In this document: piece after piece, positions 11,734 through 23,331 of the stretch
Numbering within the stretch: position 1 is the first letter of the stretch
How the letters are laid out: each line of letters opens with the position of its first letter
Notes under the pieces: model-generated
Databases searched by the model: none
What the model saw: only the letters and a program-made list of their open reading frames with translations
Told to the model about the DNA's origin: nothing
Assembly: GCA_027886185.1 (NCBI GenBank)
Contig: WOAB01000583.1
Span: 5,208,001-5,272,000 of the forward strand
Length of the DNA: 64,000 nt
Origin: Rheum nobile
Lineage: Eukaryota > Streptophyta > Magnoliopsida > Caryophyllales > Polygonaceae
Reading direction: 5' to 3'
Program-made: the position numbers and the translations under genes

Positions 11734-13534
11734 TGGGAACACTCACAAGATTTGTGACACTGTTTAAGTGCACCACCTCTTCACCCGAGTAAAGAGGTAG
11801 GTCATGACCATCCAATTGGTATTAGGTGGGGACGAGCCACCTCTCTACCTGATTATAAAGAAACGACTGGACTCCAGGGCCTCAGTGACGTTCCTACGAA
11901 TACTCGTTCTAACTAAACAGTTCAGAACAGTCAAATAATCATATTAAAGCCATCACGGCTAACATCATAGATATATTTCAATCTAGGTATATATATATAT
12001 ATATAATAGCGTTGTTCTAGCAGATATACAACCTATTATATTATCCATTTTAATTTCCAAATATAGTTTCATAAAACTGTTCTCAGACATGAACAATGAT
12101 CAATCCAAATTAATTAACAATTAAGCAATTGATAATTAATGGAAACATGGAATGATAAGCAAGAGCGAACCGCCACTTGCCTTAGATCTGACGAAAGTTC
12201 TAACGGCTTTAACGACGACGATTCCCGGGTCTGATCAGGGACAGTTCTCGGATCTCAAATCCTTCTGGAACGACCCATAATAAAACCCTAAATTAGATTC
12301 AATATCTACATATACGAATCTAAAGGAATAAGAAACGAATCAAGGAACGAGGCTTCGATCCATGCCCAAACACCCAAAACACACACTCGGCACCATGAAC
12401 CACGCTTGCCGTGGGGTGCGGCGGTCATGGGGCCGCAGGGTGCGGTGCCTGGACAGAGGCGAAGAACGAGAGCGACAACGGGGGAAAACTCACCCAAATC
12501 GATCCCTTAGGCTTCGATTCTTCTTGGTTCGAGTCTACCACCCTCTTAAGCTACCAACAAGCTCTAAGAACCTCCTGAAAACGGATCGAAACAAGGCCGG
12601 AACGACCATGCAAATCGAGTTCAAAGTTTAGCAAAAATCATGAATTTCAGAGGGAAAATCAGTGAGCTTCAAGGGTTTTAGTACCAAGTTTTGATCGACT
12701 TCCACTTTGAATCGATCTTCCTTTGGCTTCTAATCCTCTTAAGCTACACACCACCTTCAAGGAACACCTTCTCCTTGCTCTAACCAATGACAGAAACGCT
12801 CACAAACTAAGCTCAAAGTTCAGCAAAAGCCACTAATTTCTGGTTTTTGACAGAAGAGAGGAGGAAGAAGATGGTGAGAAGCTGAGTTCTGGCCTCTCCC
12901 ACGACTTCTCCTCTTCTTAAATAGGCCAACCAAGACGTCTACAAGCAAGCCACGCATGCAGAGAGGTGTCTCAACCAGAAGAAGAGCCGTGGGGAGCAAG
13001 GATCGGCCAAGCATGACGCGGACAAAACCTTATCGCGATGACGAACTCACTGACGTCTTACCGCGGGGTGTGGCACTCTTCTCACCGCGGGGTGCGGCAC
13101 TCTTCTCACCGCGGGGTGCGGTGGTGACCATCAGGAAATCGTCCTGACTTCGACGGGGCCGTTCTCTCAGCTCCGAACTCCAAATGAGGTGATTCCAAAT
13201 CGAGGAGTTAGATCTAGAAGTCTCTTTTAATCCTTCCAAATTTCACATTGTATGGATTATGGAATCAAGAGTTATGACGATTTTGCTAAAAGGTCGCATT
13301 AGAATGGCCGAAGGAAGTATGGGTACGAGTTCTTTTAACCACGGGTTAAATATATTTGTACCCGAACATCCTTTTAGCCCGAAAATACTTTAACTGTATT
13401 TTATATTGCTCAGAAAAATATTACAGAGACCAAACATCTCATAGGATGTCCGTATCTTCTCTGAATTTAATCTGTCTTGCAACATGGGCTAAAGAAAATT
13501 CCAAATTTTCTCGTACCAAACGCGGGATATTACA
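11734..13534 (-). repeat. Truncated 5' LTR of the nested Tekay-like element
   Basis: It matches 9195-10993 but stops abruptly at 11734, where it abuts internal sequence. The missing 0.95 kb is the downstream part of the LTR, with the PBS and gag start. One deletion from inside the LTR into the protease/RT region would explain this. Confidence 0.9.
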
Positions 13535-13539
13535 TTTAG

Positions 13540-14085
13540 CACCCTTTTGATGAGGCTGAACTTGGAGTTGAGTCCATTGATAACGACAAGGGATTTGGAC
13601 CATTCGTCAAGAGTAACTCCAACATTGACGAGCTTAGTGACAAGTCTTGTGAAACGTGAGTGATACTGGGAGATGTTCTCAGTTTCTAGCATCTAGAAGG
13701 TATGGTACTCTCCTTCTAGAGCAAATTTCCTGCTTTGCTTCAGTTCCTCACTTCCTTCATGCATTTCCTTTAGGGCAGTCCAGATTCCCTTAGCGGTTGC
13801 AATTCCTATCACCTTGTCCATGTCCTCCCTTGTTAGCCCATTGAGAATGAGTTGACGAGCTTTAGCATTCTTCTCTTTGATGGTGTAGTACTCAGGCTTC
13901 CATTGATCTTCAGTTAAGTCCTTAGGAATGACTCCATCACCATTTTCGATCACGCGCCAGCACTGATAGTCCATGGTTTGGATGTAGTTGGTCATGCATT
14001 TCTCCCACCATTCTTCTTCTCCCTTCTTACGGATGTGAGGCTTGTTGATGGAGATTCCCAAACTGAATTCACTTGAACTAGTCAT
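13540..14085 (-). pseudogene. SIRE-1 gag, N-terminal third
   Basis: The ATG at 14085 opens a frame with NKPHIRKKGEEEWWEKCM and LILNGLTREDMDKVIGIATA, typical of the capsid region of SIRE-type gag. An in-frame TAG at about 13693-13695 interrupts it. The same frame continues with LETENISQYHSRFTRLV up to the gypsy insertion at 13534 and resumes at 8241 on the other side of that element. Confidence 0.8.
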
Positions 14086-14122
14086 CTTGAAATCTGTAAA
14101 CTAACTCAAATCTAGAGCGCCT

Positions 14123-14134
14123 GCTCTGATACCA
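14123..14134 (-). other. Primer-binding site of SIRE-1 (tRNA-iMet)
   Basis: Minus strand TGGTATCAGAGC, two bases inside the 5' LTR, is complementary to the 3' end of plant initiator tRNA-Met, as in most copia elements. Confidence 0.9.
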
Positions 14135-14136
14135 AT

Positions 14137-14998
14137 TGTAGGATCGTACGTGTTAGCAATCAAAGGGAACTGGGAGTCCAGTTATTTAGCAGCGGAATAA
14201 GTAAACACAAACAGAATCAAGACAAGTTCCTTAGAGTGGGAACCTTTGATAACCAACTAGTTATCCAGGATAAAACCCACTACCTCTCTTGCAAGAGGAT
14301 TTCAAAGTTTACTTCTTGTATTAATGCTTCCGATTACAATCAACTAGAATAGAACACACAGCTTAAAGTCTGAGACACACTAAAGACTCTCTACCTAGTT
14401 CGACCTAACCAAGCACCCAACAAGCAAGCAACTTACAGTTCTTCTCTAAAGAACTCAGCACGATTTCTTCTCAACACTTTGTATTCTTCAATGCGTGAAT
14501 GCGTAAATTGAGAGAGTAATTTGACTACTCTATTTATATAACCTAATTGATGAAAGATGTGAATCTTCAACAACCGGATTACATAAATAAAATAATCAAA
14601 AAGTAATCATTAAAGATAATACTTGTTACCAAATATAATCTTTACCGATTTTACATGTTTTGTTTCCATAAAAATATTACTTTAAACTCCTAAAATATAT
14701 GGAAACAGGATAAGATCTCCTAGTTCTCTCTCCAACTGAAGATCTACCCTAAACAGCTCGCCGCCGCTCTTCACACATTGTTCCAAGTGTTTCCAGCGTT
14801 GGCAAGCCTCAGTTCCTTCCGCCAGTTCTCACATCTGGCGTCAGCGTCTCTGTCTTGTGCTTTCCGAATCCAGAGTTTCCTGTGTGTCACACTAATGGAG
14901 ATATTAATAGCAAATGTATTTGTCATTATCAAAACTAGAAAAACTGAGAAAGGGAACTAGGTAGGGAACTGGAGTTCCCAAAAGTTCAGTTCCTAACA
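14137..14998 (-). repeat. 5' LTR of SIRE-1
   Basis: 862 bp, running TGTAGGATC...TCCTAACA on the plus strand. Its outer 530 bp match bases 1-531 with scattered point differences. The related LTRs of the second SIRE-like element start at 54690 and 63505. Confidence 0.92.
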
Positions 14999-15416
14999 GT
15001 TGTGCACCTTGTAAGACAAAGCTTGAAATTTTTCGTCCCATTCTAGCAAATGAAGGCAAAGTGATTTAATATTGTGCTCGTATGGATCAAGTAGAGAGTG
15101 ACCCTTAGACTCTCATCTCTGAATTGGTTCTAAGAGAGGAAATTGCATTAAAGAGGCACGTTACTCTTTTTTATATGATTATATATGAGATTCTTATATT
15201 AAATATTAAAAAATTATTTTTTGAAATTATGCTAAAACCATCTAAATTCATTAACAAAATATTTAAAGCTATGAGCTCAGTGAAAAGAATATCGGCTTTT
15301 AGAGGATGGAGCTGTTATCAAGTTTCTTGTATGTTTTGACTCGGAAAATTTCTATGACAGACACGTGGGTTGAACAAGTCAGCTAGGAAATTTTGCAGAG
15401 ACTGCATATATAAAAG
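14999..15416. other. Flanking DNA between SIRE-1 and the MULE foldback; nothing recognised
   Basis: AT-rich. A 71-residue plus-strand frame at 15124-15339 shows no family features. The last nine bases (15408-15416) are the left copy of the MULE target duplication. Confidence 0.5.
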
Positions 15417-16077
15417 GGGAAAAGATCTAGTGAGGATGGAGCTTTAGGAAAGGATTAAGGACGCGAAAAAAACAGACACGGTCGTATTATTCCCGAAAAA
15501 TTCGGCCGTATTATTCCCTTCTGCATACGCTCTTCTGCTGGCAATGCACACAAGCGTTGTTCAGACATGCACACACACGTTGTAGCGTATGAACACACTC
15601 AATATGACCCGTACACATAAGTCATGGACTATGCATACACATGTTTTTGGACATGCATACACTAAGGCCATATGCACACACATGTTGTGATGTATGAACA
15701 CACACGTTGAGGCGTATGAACACACTCATGGTGGCATATGAATACACGTATTATTCCAATGCATGAGCACACATGTTTTTGGGCATGCACACACGCCGAA
15801 GCATATGCACACACACGTTGTGGAGTATGCACACAACAATGTATTTGATATGCACACATGTCTCTGAGCATGAACACTTGTTTCCAGGCATACACACGCG
15901 CTGATATCACATGCACACATACGTTATGATATATGAACACACACGTTCTAGCGTATGCACACAACAGTGTATTTTATGTGCACACATATCCATTTTTTTA
16001 TCCGATTTTTTTCCATTTTTTCCGAATTTTTCCCGAATTTTTGCTGAATAATTCAGGAAAAATTCGGCGCGGTCGAA
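15417..16077. repeat. Left arm of the MULE foldback
   Basis: Inverted match to 16110-16662 and 28846-28945. The arm begins with about 60 bp of unique TIR, then AC-rich diverged short repeats about 20-35 bp apart, and ends in an AT-rich part with several GAATTTTTCCC words next to the spacer. Confidence 0.88.
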
Positions 16078-16109
16078 AGGAATGAGGACCAATCAGATGC
16101 GTTCAATAA

Positions 16110-16662
16110 TTCGACCGCGCCGAATTTTTCCCGAATTATTCAGCAAAAATTCGAAAAAAAACGGGAAAAATTCGGATAAAAAAATGGATATGTGTGCAGA
16201 TAAAATACATTGTTGTGTGCATACGCTAGAACGTGTGTATTCATATATCATAACGTATGTGTGCATGTGATATCAGCGCGTGTGCATGCCTGGAAACAAG
16301 TGTTCATGCTCAGAGACATGTGTGCATATCAAATACATTGTTGTGTGCATACTCCACAACGTGTGTGTGCATGCCCAAAAACATGTGTGCTCATGCATTG
16401 GAATAATACATGTGTTCATATGCCACCATGAGTGTGTTCATACGCCTCAACGTGTGTGCTCATACGTCACAACATGTGTGTGCATATGGCCTTAGTGTAT
16501 GCATGTCCAAAAACATGTGTATGCATAGTCCATGGCTTATGTTTACGGGTCACATCGAGTGTGTTCATACGCTACAACGTGTGTGTGCATACGCAATAAC
16601 GTGTGTGTGCATGTCTGAACAACGCTTGTGTGCATTGCCAGCAGAAGAGCGTATGCAGAAGG
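16110..16662. repeat. Right arm of the MULE foldback (inner part)
   Basis: Inverse complement of the left arm. The outermost 100 bp of this arm were displaced by the CACTA insertion and now lie at 28846-28945. Confidence 0.88.
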
Positions 16663-16768
16663 CACTAGTACAAAATGGCAAGTTTACTACGGTTCAAAAT
16701 GCATATATTACTACGGTTGTGAACCGTAGTTAATGTGGCCGTTATAAACTTGTTTACTACGGGTACAA

Positions 16769-16832
16769 ATTTACTACGGTTACCATTTAACTACGGTTCC
16801 CGAACCGTAGTTAAATGGTAACCGTAGTAAAT
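16769..16832. repeat. Subterminal palindrome 1 of the CACTA element
   Basis: Perfect inverted repeat with 31-bp arms and a 2-nt centre. Each arm holds the TTTACTACGGTT word and a second ACTACGGTT word. CACTA accessory proteins are known to bind short subterminal repeats; binding here is inferred. Confidence 0.9.
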
Positions 16833-16860
16833 ATTACATAATCGTCGTTTACCCACGGTT

Positions 16861-17006
16861 GTTATTTTACTACGGTTGTTATGCATTTACTACGGTTGCC
16901 AATTAACTACGGTTACACATTTACTACGGTTCGGAAACCGTAGTAAATGTGTAACCGTAGTTAATTGGCAACCGTAGTAAATGCATAACAAACGTAGTAA
17001 AATAAC
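16861..17006. repeat. Subterminal palindrome 2 of the CACTA element
   Basis: A 146-bp inverted repeat with 71-bp arms, one mismatch and a 4-nt loop centred at 16932-16935. Each arm carries four spaced copies of the (A/T)ACTACGGTT word. More diverged single copies continue to about 17210. Confidence 0.9.
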
Positions 17007-17488
17007 ATGTCGTAAAGTTATTTCAACCAAAGTAACCGTGATAATTTTACATGTAGTTAAATTGTTTCAACCGTAGTAAAATGCAATGAACCGTGTTAAA
17101 TGTGCACGTAGTAAATTTGTTTCAACTGTAGTAAAAAGGATTGATTCACTCGTAGTAAAATGTTTACAACCGTAGTAAAATGTCATCGTAGTTAATTTGT
17201 TACAACCGTAGTTATATTGTATATTCCATTTATTGGATTACCATTATAAACAATACGATGGATATATAAATCTGATCGAATTTATATTATTTAACTAGGA
17301 CAAACAATTCCAATGAACATCCAACAACCATCCAAATATAATCAAACATCGCTCACAATACGTACCGATCGATCATGTAACAACGTACCTAACTTGGTCA
17401 TCAATTCAAAATCAGTAATGAACAAATCACTAATATCATGTAAACTAAATAATATTTCCTAATAATATCACTTGCATAATTTGACCAA

Positions 17489-20400
17489 TCAAAAGATGAA
17501 TCTTTGCACAAAAGTAATCCATTGATCTCGAACCTCATCTATCTTGTCCTTTGACAGTGGCTTCGACCCAATCGGTTCTGGATAACACTGTGCATATCAA
17601 AAATATATATTTTACTTTGATTAAAATCAATTAGATATAAATTCTAGCGTGCAAATATTAGTTTAACATATACCTCTGCAGGAGTAGAGTCTTGTTCTAT
17701 TCTCATAATATCTAATATATACCGAAGAACATAATATCCACAATCTGTATTATTTGGCTGACTAGGACACTGCAAAAGTAAATGAAAAGTATAATTAAAT
17801 TTATGCCCAATGATATGTAAATATCATGCATGTCTACTCCTAAACATTCCTGTGAATAAATCATCATGTACATACATAAAAAACTAACCTTTACTTCAAT
17901 CCACTTTATATGCTTCTTAGGTTTGTTCAAATTCCTTTGTGCAATCCACATTTTCATAGCCCTATTTACAAACAAGTGAATTTGTCACAATGTCATTCAG
18001 AACTATAATATTTTGAAAGTAATAAACAAATCCTTACGTACATTTCAATTACATTCTTGATGTCATTCCTTACTTTTATTCCAAGGGGATCAAGCCAATA
18101 TATTATTTCCTTGAAAGGATGAACAACACATAGCATCCAATGTCTCCTATATATAGTAGTAAACAAAGTTAAATATGTTATTTTTTCATCAGGAATAATA
18201 TTTCAAATAGAAAGAAAATAATGTTCAACTTACTTGGCATTATATGGAGCAAAAAACATTTGGGTTTTCTTAGCATTTTTCATTGCATCTGCAATATAGC
18301 GCGCTCGCTCTGTTGCTCTCTCTTCTGCGAGTGTATTTCGCTCTTTTTTTCGGTCTTCCTTAAACCCTATTGGAACTTCAGCGATTTTATGTGGACACAA
18401 ATGCCCAAACCTAGCTGAAATATTATTGTTATCTTGAAGAAAAATGTCTATCAAATACCTGCAAGGATTAAGATGATCCACAAAATTAGCAAAGAGTGTA
18501 AGGGATATGACTCTACTATTATAAGAAAAAGTAAGCGAGAACTTATCTCATTCAAATATATAAACAGATAGTACCTCAGCGGAAGCAACCAATTTAGTGC
18601 ACAGTAACATCAACAAGCATAAGTATAATGGAAAACAATATGTCATTACATAAAACATATATATATATTAATGATATAAATAACATACCCGAAATACACA
18701 GATATGTGGGTGTCTTGAATTTCTTCTTGAAATATCCATTGAAATATCTCTTCCTTAGTAATCCACAATTGACCCTCATAACTCAATTCTTTCGGAATCG
18801 GAATTAAGAGTGTAGCTTCCATGTTCCGAGCAATTTTATACATCATCTGTATAGTCGGCGAAGATGTTTTCAGTTTAGAATCTTGTTCTACGGTCATCAC
18901 CAGCTCATTCGGCACCTTCCTTGGTTGACCCTTGTTGATAGTGTTAGATGACTCTGAATGAGTGTCAATATCTAAGTCATCCCTCTTTCTCTTTTCATTT
19001 TTTCCACTTGTAATCTGCAGCACATTCAACATTAACAAAGAATATCAAAATATTATTAGCAATTAACAAAGAGTTCATGCATTTAGAATATTGTACTTTT
19101 TACCTTCTCTAAGAAAATGAGATTTTTTGGCCATTCAACAAAAGAGTTCACTACATCAAATACAACACAAGCTTCGTCTGTAGGAAATGGCAAAGGGGCT
19201 TCTGGCATCTTAGCCTCAATGACTTCAACTTTCAAGTTTCCATGTTGTAATGGCTTGTTATGAATCATCACAGTCTTAGTGTCATAAGTATAAAATACTT
19301 TCCCTGTAGCCACAATTGAATGACCAGGTTCTTCTGAAGCCAACAAACATTCAGTCCAACCCTATATATTGTCAACCTCAAAATAATCAGACAAAGAGAC
19401 ATTTTAAATCCTATATTATTTTTCTAGATAAAACACAAATCAAAATTGAGGAATTTACCTCTGGAAAATCCATATCTTGAACACTTTCATTTTCACTTGG
19501 AATTTTACCCTCTCCATGATGTGGGTAATTGTCCTTTCTTTTCACTTTTGCCAGCTCCCGTCTCAAGTTTAATATTTCAGCTTCCATCTGAACCAGTTTT
19601 GCTTCTTCTTTTTCACCTTTTCCAAAGTATTGAGTAATACGCACTCCTGATCCAGCTGCCCTAACACGACCAGGATGTTCTTTCTTTCCCAAAACAGAAG
19701 CTAATATGTCTTGCCGTCCAGAAAAGTTAACTTCACCTTGAGATGCTTGTTGCGATACCAACTCCTAATATCAAAACATTATATTTACTTAAGAACATTT
19801 AACCAAGCAATACTCAATATAAGATAAAAATAAGCAGACTTGCAAACGTATTTTGGGACCTATGACTATGACCAATGCTTTTATGATTTGAAATTAGATC
19901 TATGGTAGAATCCATCATCCAAATCAGTCAGAAACCAGACTTGCAAAAGTATGTGCAGCTAGTCTTTAAATTCCCAGTCCCACTTATGTCAAATCAATAC
20001 GTTGTCCTAAACAATAAATTAGGCTAATTAAATTTCAGCATGCTGTAACATCATTTATTTCTTTGTCCATGTCTGTTGTCATATATTTTACTCCACTATA
20101 ATAGCATCTCCTATAGTAGTAAATGGATTGAAAAGTAAGCAAAAGTTAAACCATAAACACAGAATTAATAAGTCTATAAAACCATTCAATTCCGTGAAAA
20201 TTGCCCTAGTAAAAACATAACTGAAAATTGCCACAGGAAAAACTATAAGATCAAACAGTACAACCCTTAGGAATTTTAATTATTTCAAAAGCCTTGACAA
20301 AAAATCCTCAGTTATCAAACTCTGCCAATTCAAAACCCAACACCCCTTTGATCAGGAAAGTAAGAAGTATCTTTCAATTTACTGTTCTGCCAAACTTTTC

Positions 20401-21530
20401 TATCTGCAATTTGGTGTATTTAGTGCCACCATTTAATTTTTTTATCATTCCCTACTGGCTACTGTTTCATTTTTAACAAGTACAATATAAACATCCATCA
20501 AAAGCAACTTAATGTAAAAATTATACATATAACAATACGTTAGAGACTTAGCTACCATTTGATCTGCAACTTTCCTAACTGATTCGTGCATAATTCCATC
20601 TCTACGAGTTCTAGCCGCTAACCACAAATCATGTCGTGGTATGCTCATCGAGGATGCGGTTAAAGTAGGCCCTTGAAAACTAGTTTGTTCCTTCTGACTT
20701 TCTAAAATCTGCATTAGAAGTACTATATGTTGTTCAATATAAACAAGCAATTAAGTAAAAACAATCGCTTGCTTACCATTTCCTCTTCAAGACCGGCATA
20801 TCCTTTGCGGGCTGCTCTAAATGGATAATCATTCTTAGAGACAATAGCACGGTGTTTTTCACTTTCCTCCTATTCATGGGTGTAAAAAAATAATATACGT
20901 GACTATAAGATAACAAGACATATCAGAGAACTTACTCAAGCAGAAATTTACCTTAAACTTTTTACTTTGTCTCGTTGCAAGAAATTCATCCCACGTATCC
21001 TGGTCAATGTACGAATATTTCGGAGGAGGATGGGGTCTTACATTTTTATCCTTATCAAGCATATATTTATTAGTCAGATCTGATTTAAAACCTCTCCATC
21101 GTTCACCAGCTTGGCTAATAAGCCAACGCATCTTGTGTTGAGGAATATCAAACACACCCTACAACAAGAAGTTAGATTTGTCAACTACATTTTATTGAAA
21201 CAACAAATTAATCATGTAAATAACTTCATCAAGACTTCTTACCGAGACATCTATCCATATGGCTTCTTTAATATGCGTTTGAACTTGATCCCAACGTGGA
21301 ATATTGATATTTACACGAGAACGTGTAGACATACCAAGGTAGCTTGTAAAGTTAGCACGGTATTTCCCAATTGGTTGTCCTTTTGTATTCCATTGCACAT
21401 TAAAATTTTCATTCTTATCTCTCATTCTATTAACCTTAGCTAATAGAGTGCGCCCTCGTTTAATTTTTGTCTTGTCTTCTTCATCACTTCCGCGTGGCCC
21501 TGTGTCTTCTTCTGCACTTGAGGAGCCCAT
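17489..21530 (-). CDS. CACTA accessory gene: transposon protein with C-terminal Ulp1-type cysteine protease
   Basis: Twelve exons with GT/AG borders give one uninterrupted 742-codon frame: 21530-21243, 21158-20952, 20869-20777, 20708-20556, 19764-19459, 19361-19104, 19014-18689, 18458-18234, 18146-18042, 17961-17889, 17769-17674, 17587-17489. Residues 1-200 resemble the plant En/Spm 'transposase 24' type (RWRGFKSDLTNKY, YSYIDQDTWDEFLATRQS). Residues 350-435 look like the DUF8039-type domain of CACTA second genes (ending VEWPKNLIF). Residues about 545-742 are a Ulp1/SENP-like C48 protease: His621 in HWMLCVVHPF, Asp638 in YWLDPLG, Gln682 and Cys688 in QPNNTDCGYY. All catalytic positions are present. 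Its target (SUMO, another ubiquitin-like tag, or the element's own proteins) is unknown. The splice model is mine; the start could lie in an upstream exon. Confidence 0.8.
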
Positions 21531-21639
21531 CAATCTAGAAAAATAAAATAAAATAGCTTGTGAAATAAGAATACCATTGTGTCTTTTAAATAAATGAACA
21601 ATATAATCTGGATAAAAAACAATACCTGACACCTTCACT

Positions 21640-23331
21640 TGATTGAGCTTAAATGGATCTACTGAATCCTAAAAATTCGGAGTAACTATTCAGATAAAAA
21701 ACAGTACCTGACACCTTCACTTTGTTTTTAGTGTTTACTACGTATCTTGGTTAGATATACGTTTTTTTTATATGAAAGCTTCCATGTTCTCACCTGCCTG
21801 TCAGGCATCAGACAATCTACATTAAGATTTACATCCTTTTAGTCTATCATTGGACATTCGTTCATACAAGAAACTTCGATTCGATTCTGACTGATCAGAT
21901 TATCTCATTCCCAGTCTCAATGAAAAAAAATTATGTTGCTCCATTCAATTTGCTGTTATAATGCTGGAATGCTTCTAGGCAAAAGCGCACACACACACAA
22001 AAATCCAAGCACAAGGATGGCTTCACAATCGTTCCAACTGTTACACAGGCCTACACTAGACTAGTTCAACAACACACACTTCAACATATGACTTTCCTCT
22101 CACACAATTCAACTCCACCCCCACATACGGATATAGTGCTTTTGACATTTCAGTCGTCAACATTACATAGAATTTAGCTTTGCTCTTTGATGATCTAACC
22201 TCTAATATTTTCAGACCATATATGCCCAGAACAAATGCAGAATTTTAACCAATTCCAGGCAAGTGAAAAGTAACAACAGGAAGGGATTATATATAGAAGC
22301 TTCTCAAAAAAACACCCAGAATGAACCCATCAATTACATTGTTGGATAACTATACACAGTATCTTAGGATTAGTATGTTAGTAATAGGAAATATTGGATA
22401 TTAATATAGTAAGGTCATAATTCCCTAAAAAACAGGAACCCAAGAAGCACACGGTAGTTCAACTTTAAAGACGGTGTTGATATAGAAACACAAACATGGA
22501 AGATCAGACAAAAGGTGGCCCCTTACAAGAGTTTTGTATTCCTAATTACGTACTTCAAGAACACCAGCAACACATCAATAAATTGTCCTTTTTAGCCATA
22601 ATTTTTATTATAGTATCACCAGCACAAATGATAGCTCTAGAACACCAGCAACACAGCAATAGAAAGGTGGAAATTCAGTAAGTTCAGCAGCAAGAAGGCA
22701 AGAGAAGATGATTGTTTAAGAAGCGATAAAATAAAATAAAATAAAAATACAGGAAGTTCAGCGACAAGAAGGCGGAAATGCAGTAACGAGGTCTTCGGAA
22801 GACAAGACACCCCAAAACGGTCAGACGATTCAGCCAACAAATCCATTTTAAAACTGAAGAATAAGAGAGGGCAGAAATCACCTAAGGTTTTCGTTTGCTT
22901 CAGGGCAACACTTGGTGCCAACCTTATCAACCTGCATCAGTACACCATTTAAGTTAGAAAGTGAATGAAAGCAAGCAAGTTATGATTCATATCAAATTTA
23001 GAATTTATTTGTTATTTGACTGTTTTCTATTAGTTAAAATAATCAGATTCTCAAATTCTCTCCTATTCAGGTTCTTTTATATGAGCAACCTGAGTTATAT
23101 ATTAGGCTCATATTCAAAACACAAATGCTAAAACTCAGCACACTACAATTTGTTTTTTACGCTGTTGAATAACAAGTAACAAGTCATATATATGCTGGCG
23201 GTCACTCACAATTTACGCAAATGCAGAGCCCGAGTTCTATCTAATTAACTAGAGTCATCCTCTCTTGGCTTTGTTTTTCATTGAATCACACTGGCAGATG
23301 TTTCCTTTTCTTTGTTTTATTCGGTGGAGCA
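21640..23331 (-). other. Intergenic region between the two CACTA genes
   Basis: No coding region is supported. It should hold the end of the transposase transcript and the promoter and leader of the accessory gene. The C/A-rich stretch at 21980-22130 and the AT-rich remainder show no further family features. Confidence 0.45.

Larger units (their letters stand above)
8247..13534 (-). mobile_element. Ty3/gypsy deletion derivative (Tekay/Del-like) nested in SIRE-1 gag
   Basis: It is bounded by the 5-bp target duplication TTTAG (8242-8246 and 13535-13539). On the minus strand the LTR starts TGTAATATCCCGCG and ends GGGTGTTACA. A 3' LTR of 2747 bp (8247-10993) is complete. The 5' LTR copy (11734-13534) lacks the part equivalent to 8247-9194. 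Only about 740 bp of internal sequence remain between them, holding an RT/RNase H remnant and traces of the protease-RT region. The purine tract beside the 3' LTR and the RNase H wording suggest the Tekay/Del chromovirus group. The lineage call is tentative; the insertion itself is certain. Confidence 0.9.
1..14998 (-). mobile_element. SIRE/Maximus-like Ty1-copia retrotransposon (SIRE-1), cut by the window start
   Basis: On the minus strand the order is 5' LTR (14137-14998), tRNA-Met-type PBS, gag, protease, integrase, RT, RNase H, a spacer, an env-like ORF, a polypurine tract and a partial 3' LTR (1-531). Integrase before RT defines Ty1/copia. The RT wording and the extra ORF between pol and the 3' LTR fit the SIRE/Maximus lineage. 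The coding region has several stops and frameshifts, and gag is split by a nested gypsy element (8247-13534), so this copy cannot move by itself. The base after the 5' LTR is 14999; the matching left flank lies outside the window, so a target-site duplication cannot be checked. Confidence 0.9.

Noticed and set aside
15662..16733. ORFs in the MULE foldback arms rich in Cys and His (repeats such as CVHTPQRVC)
   Set aside because: They appear in both arms and several frames because the arms are AC/GT-rich diverged repeats. Spacing is irregular and there is no start context or known fold.
22496..22930. Possible small gene between the two CACTA genes
   Set aside because: Short frames on both strands lack domain features and splice context; this is more likely leader or intron sequence.
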